NCBI RefSeq assembly: GCF_003387615.1
Contig: NZ_QUNS01000013.1
Coordinates: forward strand, 1-51,541
Source of the DNA: Tenacibaculum gallaicum
Lineage (GTDB): Bacteria > Bacteroidota > Bacteroidia > Flavobacteriales > Flavobacteriaceae
Length of the DNA: 51,541 nt
Direction of reading: 5' to 3'
Shown one piece after another: positions 7,700 through 16,030 of this stretch. The translations under genes were made by a program, and so were the position numbers. Position 1 is the stretch's first letter, and each line of letters starts with the position of its first letter. A model generated the notes under the pieces. That model made no database searches. It was not told the origin of the DNA and saw only the letters and a list, made by a program, of their open reading frames with translations.

Positions 7700-9064
7700 A
7701 TGAAACCAGGAATCCCAAAAGGAACAAGAGATTTTTCATCAACGGAAGTAGCAAAAAGAAACTATATTTTTAACACGATTAAACAGTCGTTTGAAAATTT
7801 TGGATTTCAACCTATTGAAACGCCAAGTTTTGAAAACTCTTCTACACTAATGGGAAAATATGGAGAAGAAGGGGATAGATTGATTTTTAAAATCTTGAAT
7901 TCTGGTGATTATTTAAAGAAAGTAGATGAAAACTTATTGGCAGATAAAGACAGTCAAAAAGTTACGTTGAAAATTTCTGAAAAAGCATTGCGTTACGACT
8001 TAACAGTTCCGTTTGCACGATACGTAGTACAACACCAAAACGAAATAACATTTCCATTTAAACGTTACCAAATTCAACCAGTTTGGAGAGCAGATAGACC
8101 TCAAAAAGGACGTTTCCGTGAGTTTTATCAATGTGATGCCGATGTGGTAGGAAGTACTTCGTTATGGCAGGAAGTTGAGTTTGTACAATTATATGATACT
8201 GTTTTTAGTAAGTTAGGATTAAAAGGTACGACTATCAAAATCAACAACCGAAAAATCTTATCTGGAATTGCTGAGGTAATTGGAGCATCAGACAAATTGA
8301 TTGATTTTACAGTTGCTTTAGATAAGTTAGATAAAGTAGGAAAAGATGGTGTGGTTAAGGAGATGTTGGAGAAAGGAATTTCTGCCGAAGCGATAGAAAA
8401 AGTTGATCCGTTATTTAATTTTTCAGGAAGTAATCAAGACAAGTTAGCTTCTTTAGAGGCAATGTTACAGGGTTCAGAAGAAGGACTACAAGGAGTAGCT
8501 GATTTAAGAACCGTAGTTGATAGTGTTGAAAGTATCGGATTAGATTCAGCAACTTTAGAACTAGATGTAACTTTAGCACGTGGTTTAAACTACTACACAG
8601 GAGCTATTTATGAAGTAGGAGCACCTAAAGGTGTAAAAATGGGTTCTATTGGAGGTGGAGGTCGTTATGACGACTTGACAGGAATCTTCGGTTTAAAGGA
8701 TGTTTCGGGAGTAGGAATTTCTTTTGGATTGGACAGAATTTACTTGGTAATGGAGGAATTAGAACTGTTTGAGGCAGTAGAATTACCAAAACCAGAAGTA
8801 TTGTTCTTAAATTTTGAAGAAAACGAAAGTTTAGATAAAATAAAAGCCATCAAAGCATTAAGACAAAATAATATAAAGTCAGAAATGTATCCAGATGTGG
8901 CAAGCAGTAACAATCAGCAAAAAAAGCAATGGAAGTATGCTACAAATAGAGAAATAGAGTTTGTAGTAACTACCGTTGAAAATGGTACGCTTGTTGTTAA
9001 AAATATGTTGACAGGAGAGCAAACTACTTGTTCTTTAGATGAATTGATAAATAAAGTGCAGTAA
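7700..9064 (+). CDS. hisS: Histidyl-tRNA synthetase
   Basis: HisRS charges tRNA-His. The 454-aa protein starts with the diagnostic [14 protein letters not shown]. Class II motif 1 lies around residues 45-75, motif 2 at [26 protein letters not shown] residues 133-152, the histidine-specific ARGLNYYTG motif around 293-301, and motif 3 ([11 protein letters not shown]) around 337-347. The C-terminal anticodon-binding domain (LFLNFEE to the end) is present. Length is normal. Upstream, 7580-7690 holds a TATTTGC-containing promoter-like stretch and a short ACTAACGACTAA-type repeat. The folE gene follows with its own promoter. Confidence 0.97.
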   Translation: MKPGIPKGTRDFSSTEVAKRNYIFNTIKQSFENFGFQPIETPSFENSSTLMGKYGEEGDRLIFKILNSGDYLKKVDENLLADKDSQKVTLKISEKALRYDLTVPFARYVVQHQNEITFPFKRYQIQPVWRADRPQKGRFREFYQCDADVVGSTSLWQEVEFVQLYDTVFSKLGLKGTTIKINNRKILSGIAEVIGASDKLIDFTVALDKLDKVGKDGVVKEMLEKGISAEAIEKVDPLFNFSGSNQDKLASLEAMLQGSEEGLQGVADLRTVVDSVESIGLDSATLELDVTLARGLNYYTGAIYEVGAPKGVKMGSIGGGGRYDDLTGIFGLKDVSGVGISFGLDRIYLVMEELELFEAVELPKPEVLFLNFEENESLDKIKAIKALRQNNIKSEMYPDVASSNNQQKKQWKYATNREIEFVVTTVENGTLVVKNMLTGEQTTCSLDELINKVQ

Positions 9065-9080
9065 ATTACCAACAATATTG

Positions 9081-9088
9081 TAAATTTG
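9081..9088 (+). promoter_or_regulatory. folE promoter, -7 box TAAATTTG
   Basis: TAAATTTG matches the Bacteroidota sigma -7 consensus TAnnTTTG exactly. It lies 24 bp before the folE ATG and 17 bp after the hisS stop. No good -33 TTTG is evident. Confidence 0.5.
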
Positions 9089-9111
9089 CGCCCTACTAAT
9101 TTTAGATAGAA

Positions 9112-9804
9112 ATGTTTGAAGTGAAGAACAACAAAATGAATGACGATAGCATAGATGAAATAGGAGAGAACCACATTGGTACGTCGGCGAAGACGCCTTT
9201 ACGTCCAGATGCTTTCGATATTTCTGACAAGGAAAAAATTGATAAAATTCAAGAGAGCGTTAAAGAAATTCTTGAAACCTTAGGAATGGATTTAACTGAC
9301 GATAGCATGCAAGGTACTCCTAAAAGAGTAGCAAAAGCTTTCGTAAATGAGTTGTTTATGGGATTAAATCCAGAAAACAAACCAGAAGCATCAACATTTG
9401 ACAATACATATAAGTATGGTGAAATGTTAGTTGAAAAAAACATTATTGTATATTCAACATGTGAGCATCACTTATTACCAATCATTGGTAGAGCACACGT
9501 TGCGTATATTTCAAATGGTAAAGTAATCGGTTTATCTAAGATGAATCGTATTGTAGAGTATTATGCTAAGCGTCCGCAAGTACAAGAGCGTTTAACAATG
9601 CAAGTTGTACAAGCAATGCAAGAAGCTTTAGGTACTCAAGATGTAGCTTGTGTTATTGATGCAAAACACTTGTGTGTAAATTCACGTGGTATTAAAGATA
9701 TTGAAAGTAGTACGGTAACTGCTGAGTTTGGTGGAGCGTTTAAAAACAAAGAAACCAAACGTGAGTTTTTAGATTACATAAAATTAAACACTGATTTTCA
9801 CTAG
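9112..9804 (+). CDS. folE: GTP cyclohydrolase I
   Basis: FolE converts GTP to 7,8-dihydroneopterin triphosphate, the first step of folate and other pterin synthesis. The 230-aa protein has the zinc ligands C117 and H120 (STCEHHLLP) and C188 (KHLCVNSRG), the LSKMNRIVEYYAKRPQVQE substrate loop around 141-159, and the C-terminal FGGAFKN segment. The first ~40 residues are an unstructured extension typical of Bacteroidota FolE. An internal ATG at codon 9 is a possible alternative start; the -7 box at 9081 would serve either. A strong intrinsic terminator follows at 9831-9855. Confidence 0.96.
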   Translation: MFEVKNNKMNDDSIDEIGENHIGTSAKTPLRPDAFDISDKEKIDKIQESVKEILETLGMDLTDDSMQGTPKRVAKAFVNELFMGLNPENKPEASTFDNTYKYGEMLVEKNIIVYSTCEHHLLPIIGRAHVAYISNGKVIGLSKMNRIVEYYAKRPQVQERLTMQVVQAMQEALGTQDVACVIDAKHLCVNSRGIKDIESSTVTAEFGGAFKNKETKREFLDYIKLNTDFH

Positions 9805-9830
9805 AAAATAAGTTGTAAATAAAAATTAAA

Positions 9831-9855
9831 GCTCATTCGAAAGAATGAGCTTTTT
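9831..9855 (+). terminator. Intrinsic terminator after folE
   Basis: Perfect stem GCTCATTC / GAATGAGC (8 bp) with a GAAA tetraloop, followed by TTTTT, 26 bp past the folE stop. Confidence 0.9.
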
Positions 9856-9910
9856 AAGTTATTAAGCAAAAGAAAATGAGTGTTTTATCTGTTGTTAAAT
9901 AATTTGGCAC

Positions 9911-9918
9911 TACATTTG
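9911..9918 (+). promoter_or_regulatory. Cold-shock gene promoter, -7 box TACATTTG
   Basis: TACATTTG matches the TAnnTTTG consensus exactly and lies 53 bp before the ATG, implying a 5' leader of about 45-50 nt, a length often seen before cold-shock genes. The -33 element is not clear. Confidence 0.5.
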
Positions 9919-9971
9919 TATTACAATAAATGTTACAGACACTTAAGTAAGTAACATATTAATTTTTTATA

Positions 9972-10163
9972 ATGAATAAAGGTATAGTAAAATTCTTCAA
10001 CGAATCAAAAGGATTTGGATTTATTACAGAAGAAGGATCAAACAAAGAACATTTTGTACATGTTTCAGGATTAATCGACGAAGTTCGTGAAAACGACGAG
10101 GTTGAATTCGATTTACAAGATGGAAAAAAAGGATTAAACGCAGTAAACGTACGAGTATTATAA
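9972..10163 (+). CDS. Cold-shock protein, CspA family
   Basis: The 63-aa single cold-shock domain is a small OB-fold that binds single-stranded RNA or DNA and keeps mRNA unstructured. RNP1 (KGFGFI, residues 13-18) and RNP2 (HFVHVSG, 27-33) are intact, and the MNKGIVKFFNESKG start is classic. It is flanked by terminators on both sides (9831-9855 and 10200-10225), so it is monocistronic. Whether it is cold-induced cannot be read from the sequence. Confidence 0.95.
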   Translation: MNKGIVKFFNESKGFGFITEEGSNKEHFVHVSGLIDEVRENDEVEFDLQDGKKGLNAVNVRVL

Positions 10164-10199
10164 TATATATAGTTATTACTAGTTAATTTTTTAATGAGT

Positions 10200-10232
10200 A
10201 AAGCCTATCAAGATTGATAGGCTTTCTTATTT
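10200..10232 (+). terminator. Intrinsic terminator after the cold-shock gene
   Basis: Stem AAAGCCTATCA (10200-10210) / TGATAGGCTTT (10215-10225), perfect over 11 bp with loop AGAT, followed by a T-rich run ending at about 10236. Confidence 0.9.
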
Positions 10233-10258
10233 TTTGTATTTAAAAATAATTTAATAAA

Positions 10259-10453
10259 ATGAAAAACGGTAACCATAAAAAAGATATTACCATAGGAGCA
10301 AAAGTTGAAGTAGTACAGAAACACCATCAAAGAACCGGTGAATTAACAAATGGTGTAGTAAGTAAAATTTTAACTAAATCAGCAACCCATCCTCACGGAA
10401 TTAAAGTACAATTAGACTCTGGAATTGTAGGCAGAGTAAAAAAAGTTTTATAA
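10259..10453 (+). CDS. YwbE family protein (DUF2196)
   Basis: The 64-aa protein matches the YwbE family along its length: IGAKVEVVQKHHQRTGELTNGVVSKILTKS, then HPHGIKVQL and GIVGRVKKVL. The fold is a small KOW-like beta-barrel. Function is unknown; nucleic-acid association is a guess from the basic character. It is a short stand-alone gene between the cold-shock terminator and the convergent lytic transglycosylase. Confidence 0.88.
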   Translation: MKNGNHKKDITIGAKVEVVQKHHQRTGELTNGVVSKILTKSATHPHGIKVQLDSGIVGRVKKVL

Positions 10454-10529
10454 ATAGCTATTACGTTATTTTTAATAAGGATAAATTATTAGCGGAAAAT
10501 AAAATGTAAACTAAAAGTGTTTGCTCCTG

Positions 10530-11432
10530 TTATTGTACAGGGATTTTAATTTCGTATAGTTTTCTGCTACGGTTATTTAATTTATTTTCTCGTAACCAAG
10601 AATTATGTAATTTAAGTTCCTTGTAAGTAGTTCCGAACTTTTTAGCAAATAAAGCAATGTTACTAATGGCAGTATCTACTTTTACTGTATATGTTTCAGG
10701 GAGTGTATACAAATCTTCTTGGTCGAAAACAAAACCATACTCTTTAGGATTAGAAATAATTTCTTTTAAAGCTAAGACTCTAAAAACATAACGTTCAGTC
10801 TCATCAGGTAATAAGGCATCATAGTAGCTAGTTACCCCTTGAGCATCTAATCTTTTAGAAACTCCATAGTTACCAGCGTTATAAGCTGCTGCTGCAAGTG
10901 TCCAAGAGCCAAAACGTTCTTTTGATTTTTTCAAGTATTCAGCAGCTACTTTGGTAGATTTTTCTATATGATAACGCTCATCAACGTTGCTGTTAATTTC
11001 TAATCCATATTCTCTACCTGTTTGCTTCATAAAATGCCACATTCCTGCTGCTCCTACATGTGATGTTTCATCAATAAATCCGCTTTCAGCCAATGCTAAA
11101 AATTTAAAATCATCAGGTAACCCGTATTTTTCTAACAAAGGTTCTAAAATAGGAAAGTACTTATTAGCACGTTTTATAAGCAATAATCCGTTAGACTGCC
11201 AATAAGTGTTTACCAACAGTTCACGATCCATTCGTTCTCTAATGTCAGGTTTTTCAATAGGAACTCGTTCACCTGCCAAATTTAAATCGTTAGGTAACTT
11301 TAAAGCTTTAACCTCGTAGCTTTCAGCTACATTTTTAATGGTTGGTTCGTTTGATTTACTTATAGTATTGGTAAATAAAATTCCAAGAAATACTATAGTT
11401 AAGATAGATAAGAAGCGGATTGATTTGTTCAT
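10530..11432 (-). CDS. Lytic transglycosylase (MltD-like, SLT domain)
   Basis: The SLT domain cleaves peptidoglycan glycan strands. With the start chosen here the protein has 300 aa. A signal anchor (MNKSIRFLSILTIVFLGILFTN) is followed by a linker and then the SLT domain, with the catalytic Glu in LALAESGF (E116), the GAAGMWHFM motif, and the AAAAYNAGNYGV motif. The C-terminal ~80 residues (LPETYTVKVDTAISNIALFAKKFG...) resemble a single LysM-like module. A longer reading starts at 11486 but would overlap the upstream hydrolase gene and place 18 extra residues before the signal anchor, so I prefer the ATG at 11432. It is probably co-transcribed with the hydrolase and DUF6438 genes. Confidence 0.9.
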   Translation of the reverse strand: MNKSIRFLSILTIVFLGILFTNTISKSNEPTIKNVAESYEVKALKLPNDLNLAGERVPIEKPDIRERMDRELLVNTYWQSNGLLLIKRANKYFPILEPLLEKYGLPDDFKFLALAESGFIDETSHVGAAGMWHFMKQTGREYGLEINSNVDERYHIEKSTKVAAEYLKKSKERFGSWTLAAAAYNAGNYGVSKRLDAQGVTSYYDALLPDETERYVFRVLALKEIISNPKEYGFVFDQEDLYTLPETYTVKVDTAISNIALFAKKFGTTYKELKLHNSWLRENKLNNRSRKLYEIKIPVQ

Positions 11433-11467
11433 TTTTCTTTTAGTTTTGTTTAAGTTGTGTACTGGTT

Positions 11468-12133
11468 TTAATCTATCAAAAAACATTCCTTTTTTAATAT
11501 TTTAGAAATAGTTTTTGCCTTGTTCAGTATCATTACATGTGTACCATTTTCAACTTCAATTGCGTTTTTAATATATTTTATAGGAAAAACTTCATCTTTT
11601 TTTCCGTGAATGTGTATTATATCAGGAATTGATTTTTCTTGTTTCCAATGTAATACGTTATATATAGCCCATTGCAAATACTCTTTGTCTCTTACTGATA
11701 GATATATTTTATATAACTCAGCTCGTTTTTTTAAATAATCATTAAAAAAATAATGTTCGTAACTTTCAATGTTTGAAATAACTTTTGAAGGGAAAAGTTT
11801 ATAGGCTTTTGTTATTTGTGCTAATTTAAAACGTTTTGGAAACTCTTTATTGTTTTTAACACTTGATATGATAATTACTTTTTTGCAATTAATAATTTTA
11901 CTCATTTCTTGCACTATAATACCGCCAAAAGAAACTCCAATTAATATAGGGTTTCTATGTTGAATTTTAGTACATAATCTTTGTGCATAATCTTGAATGC
12001 TTTCATCGATAGATGTTGGTAGCATCCAATCTAAAAAGTGGAGTTCAAAATGTTCCTCTGGTAAAGATATATGCTCAAATATTTTGATATTGGCAGCTAA
12101 ACCAGGAACAAAATACAAGTGAGTTTTTGGCAT
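11468..12133 (-). CDS. Alpha/beta hydrolase
   Basis: The 221-aa protein has an alpha/beta-hydrolase fold. The nucleophile elbow GVSFGG places Ser around residue 68, HGKKDEVFP carries the likely acid Asp, and GTHVMIL carries the likely catalytic His. No signal peptide. The substrate is unknown; length and the FVPGLAA oxyanion-side start resemble small esterases. The start codon shares a base with the stop of the upstream DUF6438 gene, a sign of translational coupling. Confidence 0.82.
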   Translation of the reverse strand: MPKTHLYFVPGLAANIKIFEHISLPEEHFELHFLDWMLPTSIDESIQDYAQRLCTKIQHRNPILIGVSFGGIIVQEMSKIINCKKVIIISSVKNNKEFPKRFKLAQITKAYKLFPSKVISNIESYEHYFFNDYLKKRAELYKIYLSVRDKEYLQWAIYNVLHWKQEKSIPDIIHIHGKKDEVFPIKYIKNAIEVENGTHVMILNKAKTISKILKKECFLID

Positions 12134-12885
12134 TATTCAATAAACTTTTTGTCTAGTAAAATACCATCAATATATTCATGTACATCAATAAGTTCATCAG
12201 GAATATCTTTCCATAAACGAATTAAGATTTGTTTTCCGTTATGAACAATATAAGTGCTAGATAAATCTGGGATTTTAGGATTGTTATATGCGTCTTTAAA
12301 GCTTTTAAAATCTTTTTTATTAAGTTTATCAGTAAGCTCTTTAAGTTGTTTTTCTGAAAGAGTAAATTCACGAATTCCTTTTTCTAATACATATTTAACT
12401 CCGTTATAAACTACATTTCCTTCTTTATCAATGGAAACTGTATACACTGGGCAATCGCCAAAACATTGTGTTTTGATAATTCTTAAAAGATTATTTTTTT
12501 CTTCGGAAATAATGTCAGTCAAATTCTCTTCTGAGTTACTATTAACTGATCTAAACTCTCCGCTTTCTTGTAGTTTATTAATCCAAAACTCGCGTTTCCC
12601 TTCTGGGACTTCAACAATAGCTATTTTTGAAGCATCAGTTTCATAAGCCATTTTACTCCAAGTTAAGCCGCTATTTTTTATAAGTGATTTTACATCATCG
12701 ATACTTTTAGCATTTTTAAGAACAACAATTAACTCATTTTGAGGAGTTACAGGTTTTGCAACTTCTTCTTCCTCTTCAATGATTGTTTCTTTTTCTATTG
12801 GTTCTGTTACTTTGGTTTCAGAATTTTTTTTAGGAATACCACAAGAGATTCCTAAGGCTAAAAAAGAGTATAATAGGTATTTCAT
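12133..12885 (-). CDS. Lipoprotein with DUF6438 domain
   Basis: The 250-aa protein has a lipobox signal (MKYLLYSFLALGISC, C15). A Glu/Thr-rich linker follows to about residue 45. The C-terminal part carries the DUF6438 pattern: a LLRIIKTQCFGDCPVYTVSID strand with the CFGDCP pair around 143-148, then FTLSEKQLKELTDKL and IRLWKDIPDELI. Function is unknown for this family, which is frequent in Bacteroidota. It should be anchored in the envelope. Its stop overlaps the start of the hydrolase gene by one base. Confidence 0.8.
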   Translation of the reverse strand: MKYLLYSFLALGISCGIPKKNSETKVTEPIEKETIIEEEEEVAKPVTPQNELIVVLKNAKSIDDVKSLIKNSGLTWSKMAYETDASKIAIVEVPEGKREFWINKLQESGEFRSVNSNSEENLTDIISEEKNNLLRIIKTQCFGDCPVYTVSIDKEGNVVYNGVKYVLEKGIREFTLSEKQLKELTDKLNKKDFKSFKDAYNNPKIPDLSSTYIVHNGKQILIRLWKDIPDELIDVHEYIDGILLDKKFIE

Positions 12886-12935
12886 AAGTGAGTTTTTTGT
12901 ATGTGAAAAGTTTATTTTGACTATAAAAATAACTA

Positions 12936-13193
12936 TTATTTATCTTCAAAAATATTTAAATGGAATATTTTATCTATAACCCAAAAAGGCACCCATATAA
13001 ATAACATAAAACTATTTAGGATAATTTTATAAAGAGGATTATCGTATCTAGAGGAAAGAAACAATAGTAAATATTTTCTTAAGTTAGTATTTTCATAGTA
13101 AGCAAAAAAATATTTAAGGTTTTTAGGTTTGATACTTCTTATAATTTCTATTCTGTCTTTGATTAAAACATACAAGAAAAATAAGCTGCCCAA
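12936..13193 (-). CDS. Possible small membrane protein after mtaB
   Basis: The 85-aa frame is open directly after the mtaB stop codon in the same register, with no ATG; the TTG at 13193 is the plausible start. It encodes two hydrophobic segments (GSLFFLYVLI near the start and SFMLFIWVPFWVI near the end) around a basic middle (KPKNLKYFFAYYENTNLRKYL). I do not recognise it. Codon use looks normal and no better ORF occupies the gap. It could equally be a decayed remnant. Confidence 0.4.
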   Translation of the reverse strand: MGSLFFLYVLIKDRIEIIRSIKPKNLKYFFAYYENTNLRKYLLLFLSSRYDNPLYKIILNSFMLFIWVPFWVIDKIFHLNIFEDK

Positions 13194-13235
13194 TAAGTAT
13201 ATTACATAGGATATAAGAATACTTTTGTAAAGACA

Positions 13236-14570
13236 TTAAGCAATAACTTCTGCATCCACAAAATCAAAACGAACTAAACCGTCTTCATCAATTTTTGCTA
13301 ACGTAACTGTGTGTAGTGTATTTACTAATTCAGGATTCCAAGGAGCCTTAACTTTTACATAGTTTTCGGTAAACCCATGTATGTATCCTTCTTTGTTTTC
13401 ACTTTCAAATAATACGGTTAATGTATTCCCTAATTGACTTTCATAAAAAGCTCTACGTTTTTTAACAGATAATCCGCGTAGCATTTTACTACGTTTTGCA
13501 CGTGTTTTCTTAGGAATAACACCATCCATTTCAACAGCTTCTGTATTAGGTCTTTCAGAGTATGTGAAAACGTGTAAGTATGAAATGTCTAAGTTAGTTA
13601 AGTAATTGTAGGTTTCTAAGAATAACTCATCCGTTTCACCAGGGAACCCAACAATAACATCTACACCAACACAGGCATTAGGCATTACTTCTTTAATCTT
13701 GGTAACTCTATCGGTGTACACTTTTCGTAAGTAACGACGTTTCATTTTTTTTAATAATTCATCACTACCAGATTGTAGAGGAATATGAAAATGAGGCACA
13801 AAAGTGTTTGAGTTGGAAACAAAATCAATGGTTTCATCTTTTAATAAGTTTGGTTCAATAGATGAAATTCGCAAACGATTAATTCCTTCAACTTTATTAA
13901 GCGCTTGTACCAATTCTAAAAAGGTATGTTCGTGTTTTTTGTTTCCAAATTCACCTTTTCCGTAATCACCAATATTTACTCCGGTTAATACAATTTCTTT
14001 AATCCCTTTTTCTGAAATTTCTTTGGCGTTTTTTAATACGTTTTCTAACGTATCACTTCGTGAAATTCCACGAGCTAGTGGTATCGTACAGTAAGTACAT
14101 TTGTAGTCACAACCATCTTGCACTTTTAAAAAAGCACGAGTACGGTCTCCAATAGAATAGGAACCTACATAAAAATCGGCATCTTCAATCTCACAAGAAT
14201 GTACTTCACCAATATCATTTTTGGTTAAGTCGTTAATGTAGCTAGTTACATTAAACTTTTCAGTAGCTCCTAATACTAAATCTACACCATCAACAGCAGC
14301 TAATTCTTCAGGCTTTAATTGCGCATAACATCCTACACCAATAACAAAAGCTTCTTCATTTTTCTTTAGGGCAGATTTTACAATGCTTTTAAAACGTTTG
14401 TCAGCATTGTCTGTTACAGAACAAGTATTAATCACATATATATCTGCTTTCTCTTCAAACTCAACACGCTCAAAGCCTTCATTAACAAAGTTTCTGGCAA
14501 TGGTTGAGGTTTCTGAAAAATTTAATTTACAACCTAAGGTGTAAAAAGCTACTTTCTTATCTACATTCAT
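13236..14570 (-). CDS. mtaB: tRNA t6A37 methylthiotransferase MtaB
   Basis: MtaB is a radical SAM enzyme that adds a methylthio group to t6A at position 37 of ANN-decoding tRNAs. The 444-aa protein has the N-terminal MTTase domain with C14, C50 and C81 binding the auxiliary cluster. The radical SAM motif is C154-x3-C158-x2-C161 (DGCDYKCTYCTIP), and the C-terminal TRAM domain covers about 375-440. The start VAFYTLGCKLNFSETS is diagnostic of MtaB rather than MiaB or RimO. An exact -7 box lies at 14681-14688, and a palindrome sits between it and the gene. Confidence 0.95.
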   Translation of the reverse strand: MNVDKKVAFYTLGCKLNFSETSTIARNFVNEGFERVEFEEKADIYVINTCSVTDNADKRFKSIVKSALKKNEEAFVIGVGCYAQLKPEELAAVDGVDLVLGATEKFNVTSYINDLTKNDIGEVHSCEIEDADFYVGSYSIGDRTRAFLKVQDGCDYKCTYCTIPLARGISRSDTLENVLKNAKEISEKGIKEIVLTGVNIGDYGKGEFGNKKHEHTFLELVQALNKVEGINRLRISSIEPNLLKDETIDFVSNSNTFVPHFHIPLQSGSDELLKKMKRRYLRKVYTDRVTKIKEVMPNACVGVDVIVGFPGETDELFLETYNYLTNLDISYLHVFTYSERPNTEAVEMDGVIPKKTRAKRSKMLRGLSVKKRRAFYESQLGNTLTVLFESENKEGYIHGFTENYVKVKAPWNPELVNTLHTVTLAKIDEDGLVRFDFVDAEVIA

Positions 14571-14655
14571 ATTTTCTCTGTCCTAAATAAAAAACAAAAG
14601 CCTTGTACAAGTCTTTAATTTTTTAGAAGTTCGTATAGTTTATTTAATCTACTAC

Positions 14656-14670
14656 TGCTTAAAGCAGTTT
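14656..14670. promoter_or_regulatory. 15-bp perfect palindrome in the mtaB leader
   Basis: ACTGCTTAAAGCAGT reads identically on both strands apart from its central base. It lies about 11 bp downstream of the minus-strand -7 box, close to the expected mtaB transcription start, and 28 bp before the plus-strand GNAT gene. It could be an operator or a small hairpin. It is not a terminator for either strand, because no upstream gene would need one here. Confidence 0.45.
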
Positions 14671-14680
14671 TGGGTTTGCA

Positions 14681-14688
14681 AAAGTACG
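14681..14688 (-). promoter_or_regulatory. mtaB promoter, -7 box TACTTTTG
   Basis: Read on the minus strand, TACTTTTG matches TAnnTTTG exactly. It lies ~110 bp upstream of the mtaB ATG, so the leader would be about 105 nt. Confidence 0.45.
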
Positions 14689-14697
14689 ATAATATTC

Positions 14698-15198
14698 ATG
14701 ATTTTTGAAACGAAAAGATTACTTATTCGAAAGCTTCAAGTTGTTGATATAGAGTGTTTTTATGAGTTAGAAAGCAATCCGAAAGTATTGCAATATGCTA
14801 CAGGGGAACCTAAAGATTTAGAAGAAAGTAAAAAGGATTTGAAACAACTTATAGCGCGATATGAAAATAAAGAAAACGATTTTTGGATTTATGCTGTAGA
14901 GCGTAAATCAGACAAAGAATTTATAGGTACCCTTGCATTGACTAAAGATGAAGAAGGAAATGATGAAATAGGGTATCGATTTATAGAGCGATATTGGGGA
15001 CATGGTTTTGCAACAGAACTTTGCGAAGGATTGATACAGTATTGTAAATCGATTGGGATAAAGAAACTTATAGGATGCGTGGTAGATGAAAATGTGGCTT
15101 CCGCTAAAATATTAGAACGATTCAACTTTGTTGAGATAGAGAAATTTGTAAGTGATGATATTGGCTTACCCGAAACTAAATATGAACTAAATTTATGA
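14698..15198 (+). CDS. GNAT N-acetyltransferase (RimJ/RimL type)
   Basis: The 166-aa protein opens with the RimJ/RimL-type pattern ETKRLLIRKLQVVDIECFYEL, continues with FIGTLALT, and carries the acetyl-CoA binding core EIGYRFIERYWGHGFATEL (about 90-108) and VVDENVASAKILERFNF. It transfers acetyl from acetyl-CoA to an amine; whether the acceptor is a ribosomal protein, an antibiotic or a metabolite is unknown. The stop overlaps the start of the ABM gene by 4 bp, so the two are translationally coupled. Confidence 0.88.
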   Translation: MIFETKRLLIRKLQVVDIECFYELESNPKVLQYATGEPKDLEESKKDLKQLIARYENKENDFWIYAVERKSDKEFIGTLALTKDEEGNDEIGYRFIERYWGHGFATELCEGLIQYCKSIGIKKLIGCVVDENVASAKILERFNFVEIEKFVSDDIGLPETKYELNL

Positions 15199-15512
15199 TA
15201 GAAGATAACTTAAAACTGCCATACTATGCGGTAATTTTCACCACAATAATTACAACTAATACTGAAGGTTATTATGAAATGGCTGAAAAAATGGAGAATC
15301 TAGCTAAAAAACAAGAAGGTTATCTTGGAATTGAATCAGCTAGAAGTGATGTTGGAATTACGGTTTCGTATTGGGAAAGTTTGGAAGCTATTACAAAATG
15401 GAAGAATAATATAGAGCATATAGAAGCGAGGGAGCTAGGGAGAGAAAAATGGTATCAAAAATACCAACTTCGTATTTGTAAAGTAGAGCGAGAATATGGA
15501 TTTGAACAATAA
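15195..15512 (+). CDS. Antibiotic biosynthesis monooxygenase (ABM) domain protein
   Basis: The 105-aa dimeric alpha+beta barrel ABM domain shows YYAVIFTTIITT, MENLAKKQEGYLGIESARS, ITVSYWESLEAITKWKNNIEH and EKWYQKYQLRICKVER. This is the cofactor-less monooxygenase/YdhR-like group with quinone- or heme-related roles in known cases; no specific substrate can be read here. It overlaps the upstream GNAT gene by 4 bp and precedes the DUF4442 gene by 5 bp. Confidence 0.88.
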   Translation: MIEDNLKLPYYAVIFTTIITTNTEGYYEMAEKMENLAKKQEGYLGIESARSDVGITVSYWESLEAITKWKNNIEHIEARELGREKWYQKYQLRICKVEREYGFEQ

Positions 15513-15517
15513 TTAGT

Positions 15518-16030
15518 ATGTACGCAACGATTTCTAATTTTTTAAAGAGATATTTTAAACAAAGTACTATTTTTAAATACGGTTTCAATATTTCTCCCAT
15601 GTATAAAAGATCTACAGGAAAAATAAATTATGTTTCTGAAGATTTATTGAAAGCACAAGTAAAAATTCCTATTACTTACAGAAACAAGAACTATGTAGGA
15701 TCTATTTTTGGTGGTAGTTTGTTTTCGGCAACCGACCCCGTTTTTATGATTCAGTTGATTAATATTTTAGGAGATAAATATGTGGTTTGGGATAAAGAAG
15801 CGATTATGAAATTTAAAAGACCTGCTAAACAAGATGCTTATGTAGATTTTGTTTTTTCTGAAGAAGAAATAGAACAAATAAAAAAGCAGACGGAAGAAGA
15901 GCAAGAAATTAATTTAATTAAAGATATTAAAATAACGAACAAAGACAAGTCTGTTGTTTTTGCTGAAGTATCTAAAACTATTTACATTGCAGATAAAATC
16001 TATTATAAAAATAAACGTAAGAAGAAATAG
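15518..16030 (+). CDS. DUF4442 hotdog-fold protein
   Basis: The 170-aa protein fits DUF4442, a hotdog-fold group related to acyl-CoA thioesterases. Recognisable parts are FNISPMYKRSTGKINYVSEDL, the central VGSIFGGSLFSATDPVFMIQL helix (about 66-86) and the KAIMKFKRPAKQDAY-like strand. The C-terminus is unusually basic (KIYYKNKRKKK). It likely acts on an acyl thioester or binds one. The gene ends inside the 5' reading of the oligopeptide-binding protein, suggesting coupling. Confidence 0.8.
   Translation: MYATISNFLKRYFKQSTIFKYGFNISPMYKRSTGKINYVSEDLLKAQVKIPITYRNKNYVGSIFGGSLFSATDPVFMIQLINILGDKYVVWDKEAIMKFKRPAKQDAYVDFVFSEEEIEQIKKQTEEEQEINLIKDIKITNKDKSVVFAEVSKTIYIADKIYYKNKRKKK

Noticed and set aside
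11433..11486. Longer N-terminus for the lytic transglycosylase
   Set aside because: It would overlap the upstream hydrolase and put 18 residues ahead of the signal anchor; the internal ATG at 11432 gives a normal signal.
15954..15986. TTG at 15954 as start of the solute-binding lipoprotein
   Set aside because: It would place 38 residues before the lipobox Cys, too long for a lipoprotein signal, and overlap the DUF4442 gene by 77 bp.
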